NCBI GenBank assembly: GCA_964019055.1
Contig: OZ025211.1
Coordinates: 11,599,900 to 11,663,899, forward strand
Direction of reading: 5' to 3'
Origin: Anthopleura xanthogrammica
Lineage: Eukaryota > Cnidaria > Anthozoa > Actiniaria > Actiniidae
DNA length: 64,000 nucleotides
This document shows positions 45,070-56,471 of the stretch, piece after piece. The stretch's first letter is position 1, and every line of letters starts with the position of its first letter. Under the pieces are notes generated by a model, which did not search any database, was not told the origin of the DNA, and was given only the letters and a program-made list of their open reading frames with translations. Made by a program: the position numbers and the translations under genes.

Positions 45070-48000
45070 CTTTTATCTATTTATTTATTTATTTATCTTC
45101 GCCATTAAAAAATATGCTAAAAATAAGCTAAAAAGGGTCTATGCAGTTTGATAACTAAAAATTACGGCCTGTGATACATGGTTGATTTAGAAAGTGCCGA
45201 CCGAAGTATCGCCTGAGGACCATGAGCAGGTATCGAGAAAGTTCCGATTTGAATTTCATTCAACTATATCAAAAAACTATACAGCTACTCATTCTTTGTC
45301 CTTTATTATTATTATTATTATCATTATTTTTTAGTTTTTAAAACTGGGTTTTGAAGTCACTTTCATTTGTAAATTCTAGTTTTTTTTCGGCAACTCAGTT
45401 TGGAAATTTCAAAACAATTTTGCTAGCGAACTTCACAATTGTGGAAATCACTAGACCAACTCGTTCTTTCGTTTTGAAACCAAATAACAAAATTATGAAT
45501 CACCTGGAAGAGCACAGCCTCTCAATAACGGGAAGCTGAAACAAGTTCAATCAAAAATAATTTTATTAACTACTTATACGTAAGTTATGTAAGTTTGGAA
45601 AATATACAAAAAATAGTTTACATTTTTGGTGAAAATCTTTTGTATATTATAAAAATATATCACGTTATCACAATTATTTGTTTCAACCATGTTTTAATTT
45701 AAAATTTCTCAAGCTTTCGGACAAACTGTTTATCTTAATGTTATATAACAAATTATTACACTAATAATTGCTATTTAGAAGCTTTTAGATGAGAGAATAT
45801 TCTCATAGGGTACAACCTTTTTTTCTGGATGATTGATTGATTTAGTAAATTTCGTACTCGACTCTTGGAGCATGCTTTGTAAATGTTTTTGTTTGTTTTT
45901 TATACTTTTTACATAAGAACATGTCTCTTTGTCAAGCTGTCACTTGCAAATGTGGAAATACTAGAACAACTAGAACTTTCGTTTCCGAGTGAAGCCAAAT
46001 AAAGAAATTATGAATCACCTGGAATATCACAGCTTCTCAATAACGTGAAACTGAAACACGTTCAAGCAAAAATAGATTTCTTTTTAGTTTACATTTTTGG
46101 TAAAAATCTCTTGCATATTATAAAAATATATCACGTTATCACAATTATTTGTTTCAACCATGTTTTAATTCAAAATTTCTCAAGTTTTCGGACAAACTGT
46201 CTATCTTAATGTTTTTTGCCAAATTATTACACTCAATAATTGCTATTTAGAAGCTTTTGGATGATCGTTCATAAAATGAAAAATTGATTATGAAATTTTA
46301 AAAAAATCTTCGGGTTTTTGAAATATCAAGGAAAAGCGCTAAAACTAGAACTACGATATTAGCCACTCAAAAAACTTTGGTTTCTTATAAAATATTCAAT
46401 CTCAAAAACGCAAAGCAGAAACTCCTTAAAACTTCGTAACTTAAACGGTAATGTTCTTAACAATTCCTAAACCAAACTAAGAAACTTATGGATACATCGT
46501 ATACGCACAATAACTTATATGAATTTCATAATAATCGAACTACGGAAAGTTAGTTTAACGGCCGCTCAAAAATGGAGAAACAGGGAACAAGAATATGATT
46601 TTTTCTCAAAATCGCGAAATTAAAGTGTCGCGGTAAATGCTCGCCAAATATTCCGCATACATACAGAATACCCCGCAAATCATATGCGCAGAATTTTGAA
46701 GATATTGTGTGGAACTTGCCTTGGATTTTGTGTATCAATCGCGAATTAGATGTAGAAAATATGGAATAGCCAACAAAATAGTACTGTTCAAACGGTCTAG
46801 TATTAATGTTGTTTGAAAGGAATATCATAAAAAGATGCTACATTGCTTACTAAGGAGAACGTAAATTCTTGTACGAAGATAAAATTATAATAGAGACAGA
46901 GTCTAAATGGCAAATTTTCCTTTTTCCAGGTGGTTGCTTAAAAAAGAAGGACTTAAACTGGACGTGCTCAAGCATAATCTTGAAATGCCATCACTCAACA
47001 TTTTAGTGAATATCAAAGCTCCGTATTCATTTTATCCGGAGGCCATTTAAGACTATTTTAACTAAGATTGTTAAAATTTCTTTTGTGTTTCCGTCCTCAA
47101 AATTAATTGAATAACATTCTTGGATGAATGGCTTTGATACAGAGTTTATAACAACACTTGAAAATTTACTAGCAGAATTTACAAGAAATAATGTCATTGA
47201 AAAGAAACCAATATTATTACCCTTCTGAGCTTAGGACTTTTTTTTTAAACTTAAAATAATCAGACATTAAAGTATTAAAGCTTATCAATTCGTTTTTAAG
47301 CAGTCTCGAAATAACGTCGAAAAGCGATAGAATTTTTAATCTACTGAACTTATTCTTAATCAGTGGTTTATCACAATGTATATCCTACCACTTGAACTAC
47401 CATTCGCAATTTAGAAAAATAATAAGACCGAGTTGGTCTAGTATCTTCCACATATGCATTTTCGCGGAAACTAAGTTCAAAGTTTTCTTGCAAAGTTTGT
47501 TGCCGGAAACAAACTCTTGAAATGAAAGCTAGACTTCGAAACCTCGGGAGGTCATTAAAAAAGGACTAGCAACCAGTAGCTGTATAGTATTTTGATATAG
47601 TCGAATGAGATTCAAAGCGGAATTTTCTCGAGATCTGCTCATGGTCCTCAAATTAGAATCTATATTGATATTCATTAGCTAATTTACATAATATAGAACT
47701 TCACTCAAGTGTTGAAGGTTACTGAGTTTGGTAAACTTTGAATTTTTTGAAAATTTGTCATTATCAAGAGTTGCCGTCAGTAAAACTTTCTCTTATTTGT
47801 TTAAAATGAAGTTTTGATGAGTTATTTACAAAGAAATACTTTTAAAAAGATTAAGAATGACCGTGAGTCCTGGAAACAAATCAGGACAAAATCCAACCTG
47901 AAGTTCAGTTTCCCCGTACATTTTACTGTAATTTCGAGGCAGAATTGAGATGAAAGGATTGTTATTGAGCACATATTCCATCTAAAGGGAGAACAATTTA

Positions 48001-50070
48001 TACAAATCATGGCGGCTGAGATAACAGTCGACTCTCAGTCTAAAACATGGCCATCGAAATCCTCGTTTTCTTTGCTCTGAATCATAAATATTTACCAAGA
48101 GAAACACATGGAGTGTTAAAACTTAACTCATACAAACTAAATTCTGTTTTGTCTAGAAAATAACTCCATATCGTGAATGTTTTTACCTAATATTTAGCTT
48201 GCTATAATTGAACTTCAGGTCAGTTGTATTTTATCCCAATTCGGTTTCAGGACTCATTGTCATCAGTGAAACTTTAAACTTTTTTTTTCAATATTTTTCT
48301 CTCCGTGTTTTCTCCAAGAGCCGATGAGTGGCCCATGAATGGAGGTTACACTATAATATATACTTTGATGACAAGAAAATGTGTCATTTTCAAGCTAAAA
48401 AGAACAAATTTGTGCTTGAAGTTATTTCAGTTTCTTGTTTGCTATCAATATTATTTGAGAGACAGTGCTCTCCCAAGTGATTCATAACTTCTTTATTGAA
48501 GTTCGGCTTCAAGGCGAAAGACCGAGTTGGTCTAATACTAGTATTTCCACATTTTTGCGGAAACTAAGCTCAAAGTTTGTTGCCAGAAACAAACTCTTAA
48601 AATGAAAGTGACTTCGGAACTCAGCTTGTGATAAAAAAGGAAAAAAATAGAATATTTAAGACTGAGTAGCTGTATAGTGTTTTGATATAGTTGAATGAGA
48701 TTTGAAGTGTTTTCTCGATACCTATACTCATGGTCCTCAGATACGTCAATCAGGTACTTCACTCTGAATCAACCATGTATCATACCAGGCCAAAGGTTAT
48801 TTTGCTGAACAGATTAGAACCAATAACCATTAGCTAATTAAGCTAACTGCATATTGTTTTGTTACAGTCCAATGCGATGGAAAGAGCTTCTTGAGGACGC
48901 CCTTACTATATAGAATCACTTTAAGTGTTGAAGGTTATTTTGGTAAACACCTTCATAACAAGAAAACATGTCATTATCAAGAGTTGCCGTCAGTGCAACT
49001 TTCTCTTTTTTGTTCAAAATACATTTGGTGAGTAATTTAAAAAGAAAATACTTTTAAACGCCTCTAAATATTCAAAGTCCTACGGCAACCTTTTGATGTT
49101 ACGGTTTAATGGCTCATTCAAAGAAGCGACAAGCGATATATGTGGCCTGAATACAACCGCGAATAACGTCCAAAAAAAAGCAAATAAATAAAAAAAATAT
49201 TTGTCTTCGTAAAATGCAGGGAAAAAATGAAAACATGAACACCTTTGCTGCTTACGGGAATAAGAAAACGTGATGCTTTATATCAGCTGCCTATTTCCTT
49301 ACATCCGTATCGCGCAGAAGACATCGCGGAAGGCATAGCAGAGCACCCGGGATAAACTTTAAGAAGGACAAACATTCACTCTAAAGCTCAGTAAAGCCCA
49401 TTACATGTACGGAAACGAATTGGGGAGCTTTTTATCAACAATTCAATGAAATTTCCATTCCTTTCAATGAGGGTGCTCAATCCCTAGGAAAAGTAATAAA
49501 ATACAAAAAAATCAGTTCACACAAATTATTGGTTTACCCTGCTTGGCAGAGGTTTCTTTATTTCTCTCCTCTAACTAGAAGGAAAGGAAACCTCTGCACG
49601 GATCTGCTCGAAGCCATCCAAAACTCTGGACGAATAAATTAACTCACAACCGGTTTTAAACCCGTTAAAACCAGTTTGAATTTTCATGCATGAAATAGCC
49701 GCTGACTATCATGATTTAATCCGCTGGCATGTTCTGAGTCTGCGTTGCCACTTCACCGGAAGTGACGTTCTGATGACGTTGCATTTTCGCACGTGCTCGA
49801 CAGATTCGTGCGGAGGTTTTTAATGACGGGGGTGGGCAGGAGTTTTTCGTCTTCAAAAAAAATTTGGGGTTTCCTCCCCTTTCCTTATCTAAAAAAAAAT
49901 CGATAGTCCCTCATTTAACACTAGAAAAATAGTGATGACGTCCCTTCCCCAACCCCAGTCGACTGTTTCTACGAAGAGTAGTAAAGAATTTACGTGCATT
50001 TGTAGTATTTACGCAGATCTGGTGATTACCATATAAACATATTTGTGAGCAAAAAAAATGAAACCTCAGG
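45070..50070. repeat. Diverged satellite monomers and AT-rich spacer
   Basis: Satellite-type blocks in either orientation: for example TTTCCAGGTGGTTGCTTAAA at about 46,925, monomer text around 46,700-47,250 and 48,290-48,990, and a duplicated block at about 45,590-45,780 and 46,085-46,270 (CAAATTATTACACT-type). From about 49,380 the sequence becomes single-copy-looking, with a small hairpin (GCAGAGGTTTC / GAAACCTCTGC, 49,553-49,597). No gene is recognised. Confidence 0.55.
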
Positions 50071-50290
50071 CCAAGTCCACACCTAATGCTTTCTCGTTTG
50101 AAAAAGCATATTTTTCGATGCGTCTTGGCCTTGTCCACAGTAAAACAGTAAAATTCGTTTTTATCGAAAACGCATACATATATAAAAACGCTCCCCGGAG
50201 GGTAGACATTTGAAAACGGAGGCCTATCGTATTAGTTTGGAGGCGAAGCTTTCGAGCATTTCGAAATGTGGACGTGGCACGTGGCCTTAG
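50070..50290. mobile_element. MITE abutting the first visible IMP4-like exon
   Basis: The left end CCTCAGGCCAAGTCCACAC and the right end GTGGACGTGGCACGTGGCC-TTAG are imperfectly inverted. The inside has AATGCTTTCTCGTTTGAAAA and its rough inverse. A related element lies at about 53,235-53,430 in an intron of the DDX24-like gene. Confidence 0.5.
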
Positions 50291-51353
50291 ATTGCATGCC
50301 GGATAACATACGTGGAGCCAAACTTGTTGTTTGTCACCTTCCTTTTGGCCCAACAGCTTACTTTACATTATCCAACACAGTAATGCGACATGATATCCCG
50401 AAGACTGCTAACATGTCGGAAGCATATCCACACCTTGTTTTTCATAACTTCAAAACTAAACTTGGCGAAAGAGTAAGAATTAAAACTTAATGTATAATTT
50501 GCTGGTACTGCAGGGGTGAATCCAGGATTTTGATCCGATTAACACCAAACTTCAGAATTTTGCTTAGCTTGATGTGCTTGTTTTGGCTATGTGAGTTTTG
50601 TGTTGTCATTGTCACAATTCAGGAACTTGTACCCAGCCCCTCTTGACTTGAAATCCAGCAATATTTGCTCAACTGCTTGTCTTAATAGGAATAGGGTCCT
50701 GTGGCCTAACCTGTTAGTGCAAATGGTTTATTAGCAGACTGTCTGGTCCTAATTTACTTATATATCATCATCTTCAAGGTTCAGAACATACTGAAGTACC
50801 TATTTCCAGTACCTATTTACCTAAAGAAGATACCAGAAGAGTGATAACATTTGCTAACCAAGATGACTATGTCTCTTTTAGGCAAGTATATCATGCTTAC
50901 ATAGCTATTATCCTGTACTGAAAATGCTTATTTTTTGCAAATTACAGTCAAACTAAGAAAACCGTGAACACCTAAAATATGTCTGGAATGTTTATGTGTT
51001 TGATCACTTCACAGTCATGCAAAGTATTTTCCCGTTTAAAAGTTTCAAACTTCATATTTTAGTTTTATTTATTTACTGCTTCAAACCTTCTAAAAATGAA
51101 GCACTGAACTCAAATAATCTTATTGTTCAAAATAAATCATATTTCCAATCGATTCAAACAAGGGATAAAGGAGAAAAAAAGTATGAAAAAACCTCAAAGT
51201 GTTCACAGTTCGTTCGTTCCTCACTGTAATCCCCATATATTTATTTTAATTTTATTTTAAGATAAACTCTTTCTATTGACAGACACCACACTTACAAGAA
51301 AGTCGAGGGACAAGTAGAACTACATGAAGTTGGGCCAAGATTCGAAATGAAAT

Positions 51354-52404
51354 GTATATAAAAGATTTGAAATGCTTAAAAAATTCTACAATCATTTATT
51401 TATGAAAAGACCCCAGGCAAGCTTTCAGGTCATTGATCCATCATCAGGGGGAAAGTGATCAAGCAAACGGAAGAAAATACAAATTTTATAGTTTCAAATT
51501 GGAAGAAGATTAAAACCCTGTATGACTAAATAGCTCTCAGTCAATACACCAGTTTCGCATTCGATGCAAACCGCTGTTTTTGAAGACCACAGACTCATCT
51601 GCACTGGCTTAGCTTCATTTATGAGTCAGCTATTCAAAGACATTATTAAAAGTCTGTGGGATTATTCAACTTGCGTATTTCTTTATATTACTGTTGGCTG
51701 TTGCTAATGCAAAAGTCAACTGTAATGTAAAGAATGTGCATGTTGAATAATACCAATGTTTTGAAATCCCACGGACTTTTAATGCTTTTAATTAGCAACA
51801 GCTTCCCACCTCCGTGGTCCCTGCTTGAGGTTTATATTTTGGCAGCGAAATGTGTTTTATTAAATTACTTGAGTCCTTGTCCCTTTTATCCAAGGGAGCA
51901 ACTTGTTACAGTTTTACAGTCAAAATGGCTCAAGCGTACCCCCCTAGAATCCATTAATGAATTTATTGTTCGAATAGAAAATAAAATATCTACTTGAGTT
52001 TTGATTGGATTCTTCAACAATAGACCTCTTTACCTTCATATGCAAATTGCCCATTTCAGACCACATGACATTCTCTTGAGAAATGTTCTTTTGTTAAAAT
52101 ATTTACACATGAAAGAATCAACTCCCAAGAGTTGCATCACGTGGTCTGAAATGGGCACGACAAACAACGAAGGTAAAGAGGTCTATTGCCATGCCAAGGT
52201 AGAAAAACTCCCCAGAAATACATCCCTTAGAATTTTAGTGTGAAATAAATGTTGAGTTTGGAGTCTTCCGATTTTTTAATGAAAACTCAGAGTGAATAAT
52301 CAACTCAATATTCGAATAATGAAATCATTAATGGAGCCTACGGGGGTACGCTTGAGCTGTTTTGACTGTAATGCTCATAATATAATCCTTATATTCTTTC
52401 TCAG
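51354..52404 (+). other. Last intron of the IMP4-like gene, with hairpin repeats
   Basis: It holds an imperfect inverted repeat around AAAGTCTGTGGGATTATTCA (about 51,649) and its inverse (about 51,741-51,783), and a TIR MITE at 52,018-52,188. No other coding sequence is seen. Confidence 0.6.
52018..52188. mobile_element. MITE, family 2
   Basis: CAATAGACCTCTTTACCTTC is mirrored at 52,169-52,188, with a second inverted pair CCCATTTCAGACCAC / GTGGTCTGAAATGGG inside. Confidence 0.8.
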
Positions 52405-52614
52405 TGTATGAAATAAAGCTTGGTACAGTGGATCAGACAGAGGCAGATACTGAATGGCGGTTACGACCATATATGAACACAGCAAAGAAACGGAAAGCCC
52501 TGAGTATTGAACAACCAAAGTGAAGAACGTTAATTAATTGTCTGGACTGTACTTCATTAATTTTATTGATGATGCTTATAATTATATATATGTACAATAT
52601 ATGCATCACTTTTC

Positions 52615-52620
52615 AATAAA
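52615..52620 (+). terminator. Polyadenylation signal of the IMP4-like gene
   Basis: AATAAA 92 bases after the stop. Its presence with intact introns argues against a processed (retroposed) copy. Confidence 0.6.
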
Positions 52621-52684
52621 ATTAATATTTTTCTGATCTTAAAACCCTATTTTTTGAATATATTTTTCTTGTTTCAAATTATGA

Positions 52685-52788
52685 CAATAGACCCCTTGCA
52701 GCACGTGGGAATGCAGCTCAATTTGGAGGGCAGAACAATAGGTTCCAATTCTCAGGAAATTTAAATTCTTTTGTGCAAGGGGTCTATA
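52685..52788. mobile_element. MITE, family 1, second copy
   Basis: Starts CAATAGACCCCTTGCAGCAC and ends GTGCAAGGGGTCTAT, the same family as 8546-8685, with part of the right arm deleted. Confidence 0.75.
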
Positions 52789-52955
52789 AAGGCTTTGTAC
52801 TATTACTTGATGGAAGCCATGACAGGAGGCACAACTATAGAGTCTTTTTTCCCTAGGAAACTGAATTCTTTTTTATGTAAATCAGATTAGACCAGATTCA
52901 ATTGTTCCTGCCTCCTGTCATGGCTGCCATCATCTGTTGGTGCAAAGCCTCTATA
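52786..52955. mobile_element. MITE, family 3, with long TIRs
   Basis: The arms share GAAGCCATGACAGGAGGCA-type sequence and AGGCTTTG at the ends, imperfectly over about 45 bp. It lies between the two convergent genes, touching the neighbouring MITE. Confidence 0.7.
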
Positions 52956-53234
52956 TGAAAAGAATCTTAAACTATCTGCGCCGTCTTTTCTTTTTCTTGA
53001 CCTCATCTACTGCTGTCTTGGCAATATCGTTTGTATTTGAACACTCTCCTGAAAATGAAAGAGGAATATAGCTTGGTTCTAATCCTGCAACAGCTGGGGT
53101 AGATCCAGGATTTTGTTCAGGGAGGGGTGCAGGGCACAAAGTCAGTCGGGGGGGGGGGGGGGGTTGCACACCCCTCCTCTGGTTTCTGTCCCTGAACAGA
53201 TACATACAACCATTGCACAAGTTGGCACAGTGCA

Positions 53235-53430
53235 ATTTAGGCATGACCCATACTAATGCATTTTCGTTTGAAAAAGCATATTTTTCCATGCATATTGTTT
53301 TGGTGCAGATTTTGTACGAGTGTGGAAAGTCAAGGCGGGGGATACTGCGCAGAATGCCAAATGTTTTCATACAAGGTACGGCACTGACATGGTCACGGCA
53401 AGGCACGGTCCATGCCGTAAGTTTTCATAG
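53235..53430. mobile_element. MITE-like insertion in an intron of the DDX24-like gene
   Basis: Shares ATGCATTTTCGTTTGAAAAA and AGCATATTTTTC with the MITE at 50,070-50,290, with a looser right arm ending about 53,430. A poly-G run (about 53,148-53,163) precedes it. Confidence 0.45.
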
Positions 53431-54496
53431 TCATACGATAATTTACTGGTCTATGTCCACACAATGCTGAGCGTTCTCATCGAAACTGAAAATACAGGGT
53501 ACACATACCTTGAAATCCTGGTACAACCAGCTTTCCACTTTGTGTTGGAAATTTACCACTAAAGCCTTTGGGTACAAGAGGTTTCTTGACCATGGATGAC
53601 AAGGATGCTTAATGAAAAAAACAAAGACCATTACGATTTAGTGCATATCTAACAACAATATTGATTTGACAGAATGGAAAAGGAAACTGGGTGATATTCT
53701 GCTGCTCGGAGACTGTGTAAAGTATTTGGGTATACAGGAGTTGGTTACACTTATTAGTACTATATGGTGAGTTGTGAGCAAAAAAATATAAAAGTTTGAT
53801 ATCTATTCAAACATAGTCAAACGAAAAAGAAAAACGAGGAAAAATAAATTCAAATAAAAAAATTGAAGTTTCAAGTCACCCATCCAGGCAATAACCTCAC
53901 TGACCGTGCTTAACTTAGTTGTGGACAAATGCGATTTTAGATGCGAGGCTAGCCCTGCGCAAATGAGTCTGGTCTTTGAAAACAGCGGTTTGCATCGAAT
54001 GCGAAACCGTTATATTAACTTAATAAGAAAAGTGACACGTGCCCCCCGTTCCCCCCTCCCTACGCTAGTGTAAAGTGAGAATGGTGACAGGATGAAAGAA
54101 TGAATATTTATGTAAAGGAGAGGTAAGGGACGGACAAACAGTCACTGATATCGTGTTACCTTTCATTTGGTCAATCTTTTTTTGTTGTAGTTTTTTCTCT
54201 CTTGAGTCTCCTAGATCCTCGAGTCTGTTCTTCATCAGCAAGGAAAATGTACATCAAGTAACAAACCATTGCTGGAATATGTTTTTAATCAAACAATTTG
54301 GATGTCCAGTAATTAAAAACTGATTCTTCAACCAAGGTATTTTAATAGGGAAGAAAATCCTAGCTTTTGGGTTAGTAAAATGTATGAAACTGAAAAATAA
54401 TGTAAGGTATAAAGGAGAAACACAGAGCTGATTTAGATAAAGAGACCAGTAAGTGAATGAAATGGATGGATGGGATGGCATGGATGGATGGAAGAA

Positions 54497-54665
54497 TGAA
54501 TGAACGATCGAATGAACGAACGAGCGAGCGAGGGAACGAACGAGCGAGCGAGGGAACGAACGAGCGAGCGAGGGAACGAACGAGCGAGCGAGGGAACGAA
54601 CGAGCGAGCGAGGGAACGAACGAGCGAGCGAGGGAACGAACGAGCGAGCGAGGGAACGAACGAGC
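54497..54665. repeat. 20-bp minisatellite
   Basis: GAACGAACGAGCGAGCGAGG units in eight or so near-perfect copies, in an intron of the DDX24-like gene. ORFs through it on both strands (Arg-Ser-Leu-Ala or Asn-Glu-Arg repeats) are artefacts of the period. Confidence 0.95.
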
Positions 54666-55132
54666 AACGGGCGAATGAATGAAAGTAAACGTGCAGTTCT
54701 GAAGCCTTCTGTTAAAAATTAAATATCTAGGATACAAGTCATCATCCACTTCAATATCCATCGCTTTGGCTGATGCCACAAACTAGTCATTGGACGACTT
54801 CTTCTTTTGAATTCTACAGGGCCAAGAAAAACAAAGAAAATTTAAAAAAAAAGAACCATAGTTTGCTAAAAATTAGTCAAAGGTGGCAATCTAAATATTG
54901 CTAACTGATACTCTAGTTATTACGTACTTGTTTTGTTCCTTGTCAATGTTCCTAGCCAATGACATCCTAGATTTAACGTCCGCCAGATATGGTACCTCGA
55001 CTGGGAATGACTCCAGGTCGTTACCTGTGGGACGAGAACGACAAACAGTATCAGTGTAACACTTTGCTAGAAAATAGTCTGAAGTTGACAATGAGCTTTT
55101 TTCAGGTATTTTTGAATACAAATAAAAGTGAC

Positions 55133-55232
55133 TGAATGAATGAATGAACGAACGAACGGACGGACGTGCGCACGCACGGACGCACGGATGGACGGATGGA
55201 TGGACGGACGCACGGATGGACGGAAGGATGAA

Positions 55233-55260
<28 letters not shown>
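55133..55260. repeat. Tetranucleotide-type tandem repeats
   Basis: GAATGAACGAACGGACGGAC and GGACGGATGGAT units followed by (AAAT)n, upstream of the first visible DDX24-like exon. Confidence 0.9.
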
Positions 55261-55263
<3 letters not shown>

Positions 55264-55510
55264 ACTAGTAGTTTCTAATAGAAAGGGGAATGCTGCGAAC
55301 AGCACTGTTTTGGCCTTCGAGTGGTAGGAAGCGCTGTTATCTTAAGTTAGAAAACAAGTATGGCAATAATATGGCTTGTTTTTTTCAGACACTGAGGCGA
55401 GCATAAACTGACAAAGCAACCCTGTTGTACTTAAGACCTTGTTATAAATACAAATAGATCTTTTTAAAACGTTAACAGGAACCATATTTTAATGTGTTTA
55501 ATAAGTTTAA

Positions 55511-56073
55511 GCGCACGTGGGACTTCGTTTATATAGTCTTGGTGACGGTCGGGTCTTGGTTTGGTTGGCGCTGAGGAAATCAAAACAAGTAAGTATTTTT
55601 TTTCGCATTCTAACTATGTCCAGCTCAAAATTATTTGTTGCTGGAAGCATTCATCAAGGTCAAGAACGATTTAGTGACATATCATTATGTGCCCAGACAT
55701 TATCGATCGAAAGCTGGACTGACGCCATAATAAGTTTTTGCCTCGATTGGCGACGATTGGTTTGCTGTACTTGTAAATACCTCAATCGGCAAATTGTTTC
55801 TTTGAGCATCAATAGGCAAAGAGCGAGCTCTATCAGGCAAATACGTGAGAGACAACGTATCTGTATTTGGAATAATTCCTCTTTCAAAGGCATTTAAGTA
55901 CATTTTATCTCCTTCAAAAAGAATCTGATCAACAATGGCGTCAGTCCAGCTTTCGATCGATAATGTCTGGGCACATAGTAGCGCCGAAAAACTCATAAAT
56001 GAACATTGTCGTCCTCGTGATATGTCAAGACCCGACCGTCACCAAGACTATATAAACGAAGTCCCACGTGCGC
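55511..56073. mobile_element. Palindromic fragment bounded by 48-bp inverted repeats
   Basis: GCGCACGTGGGACTTCGTTT... (55,511-55,558) is repeated inverted at 56,026-56,073. Both arms contain TATATAAAC in the direction that would drive transcription inward. A second inverted pair of 43 bp lies inside (55,686-55,728 and 55,935-55,977). The fragment abuts the retrotransposon region. Confidence 0.75.
55617..55996. pseudogene. Cysteine-protease-like (peptidase C76 type) fragment, inverted on itself
   Basis: Plus strand from 55,617: VAGSIHQGQERFSDIS, then the shared piece LCAQTLSIESWTDAI, then nonsense. Minus strand from about 55,980: the same shared piece, continuing VDQILFEGDKMYLNAFERG and about 50 more residues. 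Read together they give the order HQG..RF..SIESWT..D.IL..GD..Y, known to me from C76-type (tegument-like) cysteine protease domains found in cnidarian mobile-element and orphan genes. The stretch that should hold the catalytic Cys between RFSDIS and SIESWT appears lost or altered. An internal inversion has broken the gene. The family call is from recall and is tentative. Confidence 0.45.
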
Positions 56074-56177
56074 TGTGTGCATGCAGTACGTCACGTACAT
56101 CGATGATAAATAACGCTGATCATACTGACTGCTTGCTCTGCTTACAGAATGACAGACACAGGAGATACAATATCCAG

Positions 56178-56275
56178 CTCTCTTCTAAATGTACTCAACC
56201 CTCCCGCCCGTGCGAGACTGACTAGTCATACACCTTCATTATTGTTTGTCGTGTGCTCGGCTGGTGACCGCACGA
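56178..56275. repeat. Split direct repeat, B2 copy
   Basis: Starts CTCTCTTCTAAATGTACTCA and is identical by eye to 58,168-58,265. It marks the 3' end of the retrotransposon. Confidence 0.88.
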
Positions 56276-56471
56276 GTTTATTTAGCATTTTTACACAACT
56301 GACTTGGGTGAGCATTTTCGTCAAAGCATCAACGTATATCTACAAAAAGTAGTGCGAGCGAAATTCCATAGGATGAAAAAACCCCAAAGCGCTCCGCAGC
56401 GCTAATTTTTTAAGGGGAAAAATCCCAGCCCTATGGATCGCACCCTTCCGCCTGCTGGGCTCGGCTAATTT

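Larger units (their letters stand above)
50291..52523 (+). pseudogene. IMP4: IMP4-like U3 snoRNP protein, 3' part, with an 8-bp frame break
   Basis: Four exons match the Brix-domain protein IMP4, which acts with U3 snoRNA in 18S rRNA processing in the nucleolus: 50,291-50,472 (HLPFGPTAYFTLSN and MRHDIP motifs), 50,779-50,881 (ITFANQDDYVSFR), 51,283-51,353 (VELHEVGPRFEMK) and 52,405-52,523 (ending NTAKKRKALSIEQPK). Phases agree across all joints once an 8-bp excess (ATTTACCT beside ACCTATTT, about 50,812-50,820) in the second exon is allowed for. With it, the frame shifts and stops. The second intron starts with GC (AG|GCAAGT). Exons for the N-terminal half were not found upstream, where repeats begin. 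It is either a decayed 5'-truncated copy or a real gene with a sequence error and distant 5' exons. Confidence 0.75.
52972..55024 (-). pseudogene. DDX24: DDX24-like (Mak5 family) RNA helicase, C-terminal exons, with a nonsense codon
   Basis: Five minus-strand exons with matching phases: 55,024-54,928 (NDLESFPVEVPYLADVK, then MSLARNIDKEQN), 54,813-54,736, 54,224-54,160 (EKKLQQKKIDQMK), 53,607-53,509 (GKFPTQSGKLVVPG) and 53,048-52,972 (Lys/Arg-rich end). The order and words match the tail of DDX24, a nucleolar DEAD-box helicase of 60S ribosome biogenesis (its FPVQ..Y..VK and YPTQSGK motifs). In exon 54,813-54,736 the frame meets TAG at 54,785-54,783 where the family has Trp (TGG), one base away. 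The donor at 54,735 (GTATCC) is weak. The helicase core lies upstream and is absent; transposons start at 55.5 kb. It is either a pseudogene or a gene with an error or skipped exon (the exon is 78 nt, so skipping keeps the frame). Confidence 0.65.

Noticed and set aside
49553..49597. Small hairpin GCAGAGGTTTC / GAAACCTCTGC
   Set aside because: Too short to call an element or RNA gene without other copies.
52972..53406. A single 144-codon ORF on the minus strand
   Set aside because: Only its last 25 codons are coding (last DDX24-like exon); the rest is intron with a poly-G run and a MITE-like insertion.
54254..54779. Arg-Ser-Leu-Ala-Arg-Ser-Phe repeat ORFs on both strands
   Set aside because: Produced by the 20-bp GAACGAACGAGCGAGCGAGG minisatellite in an intron.
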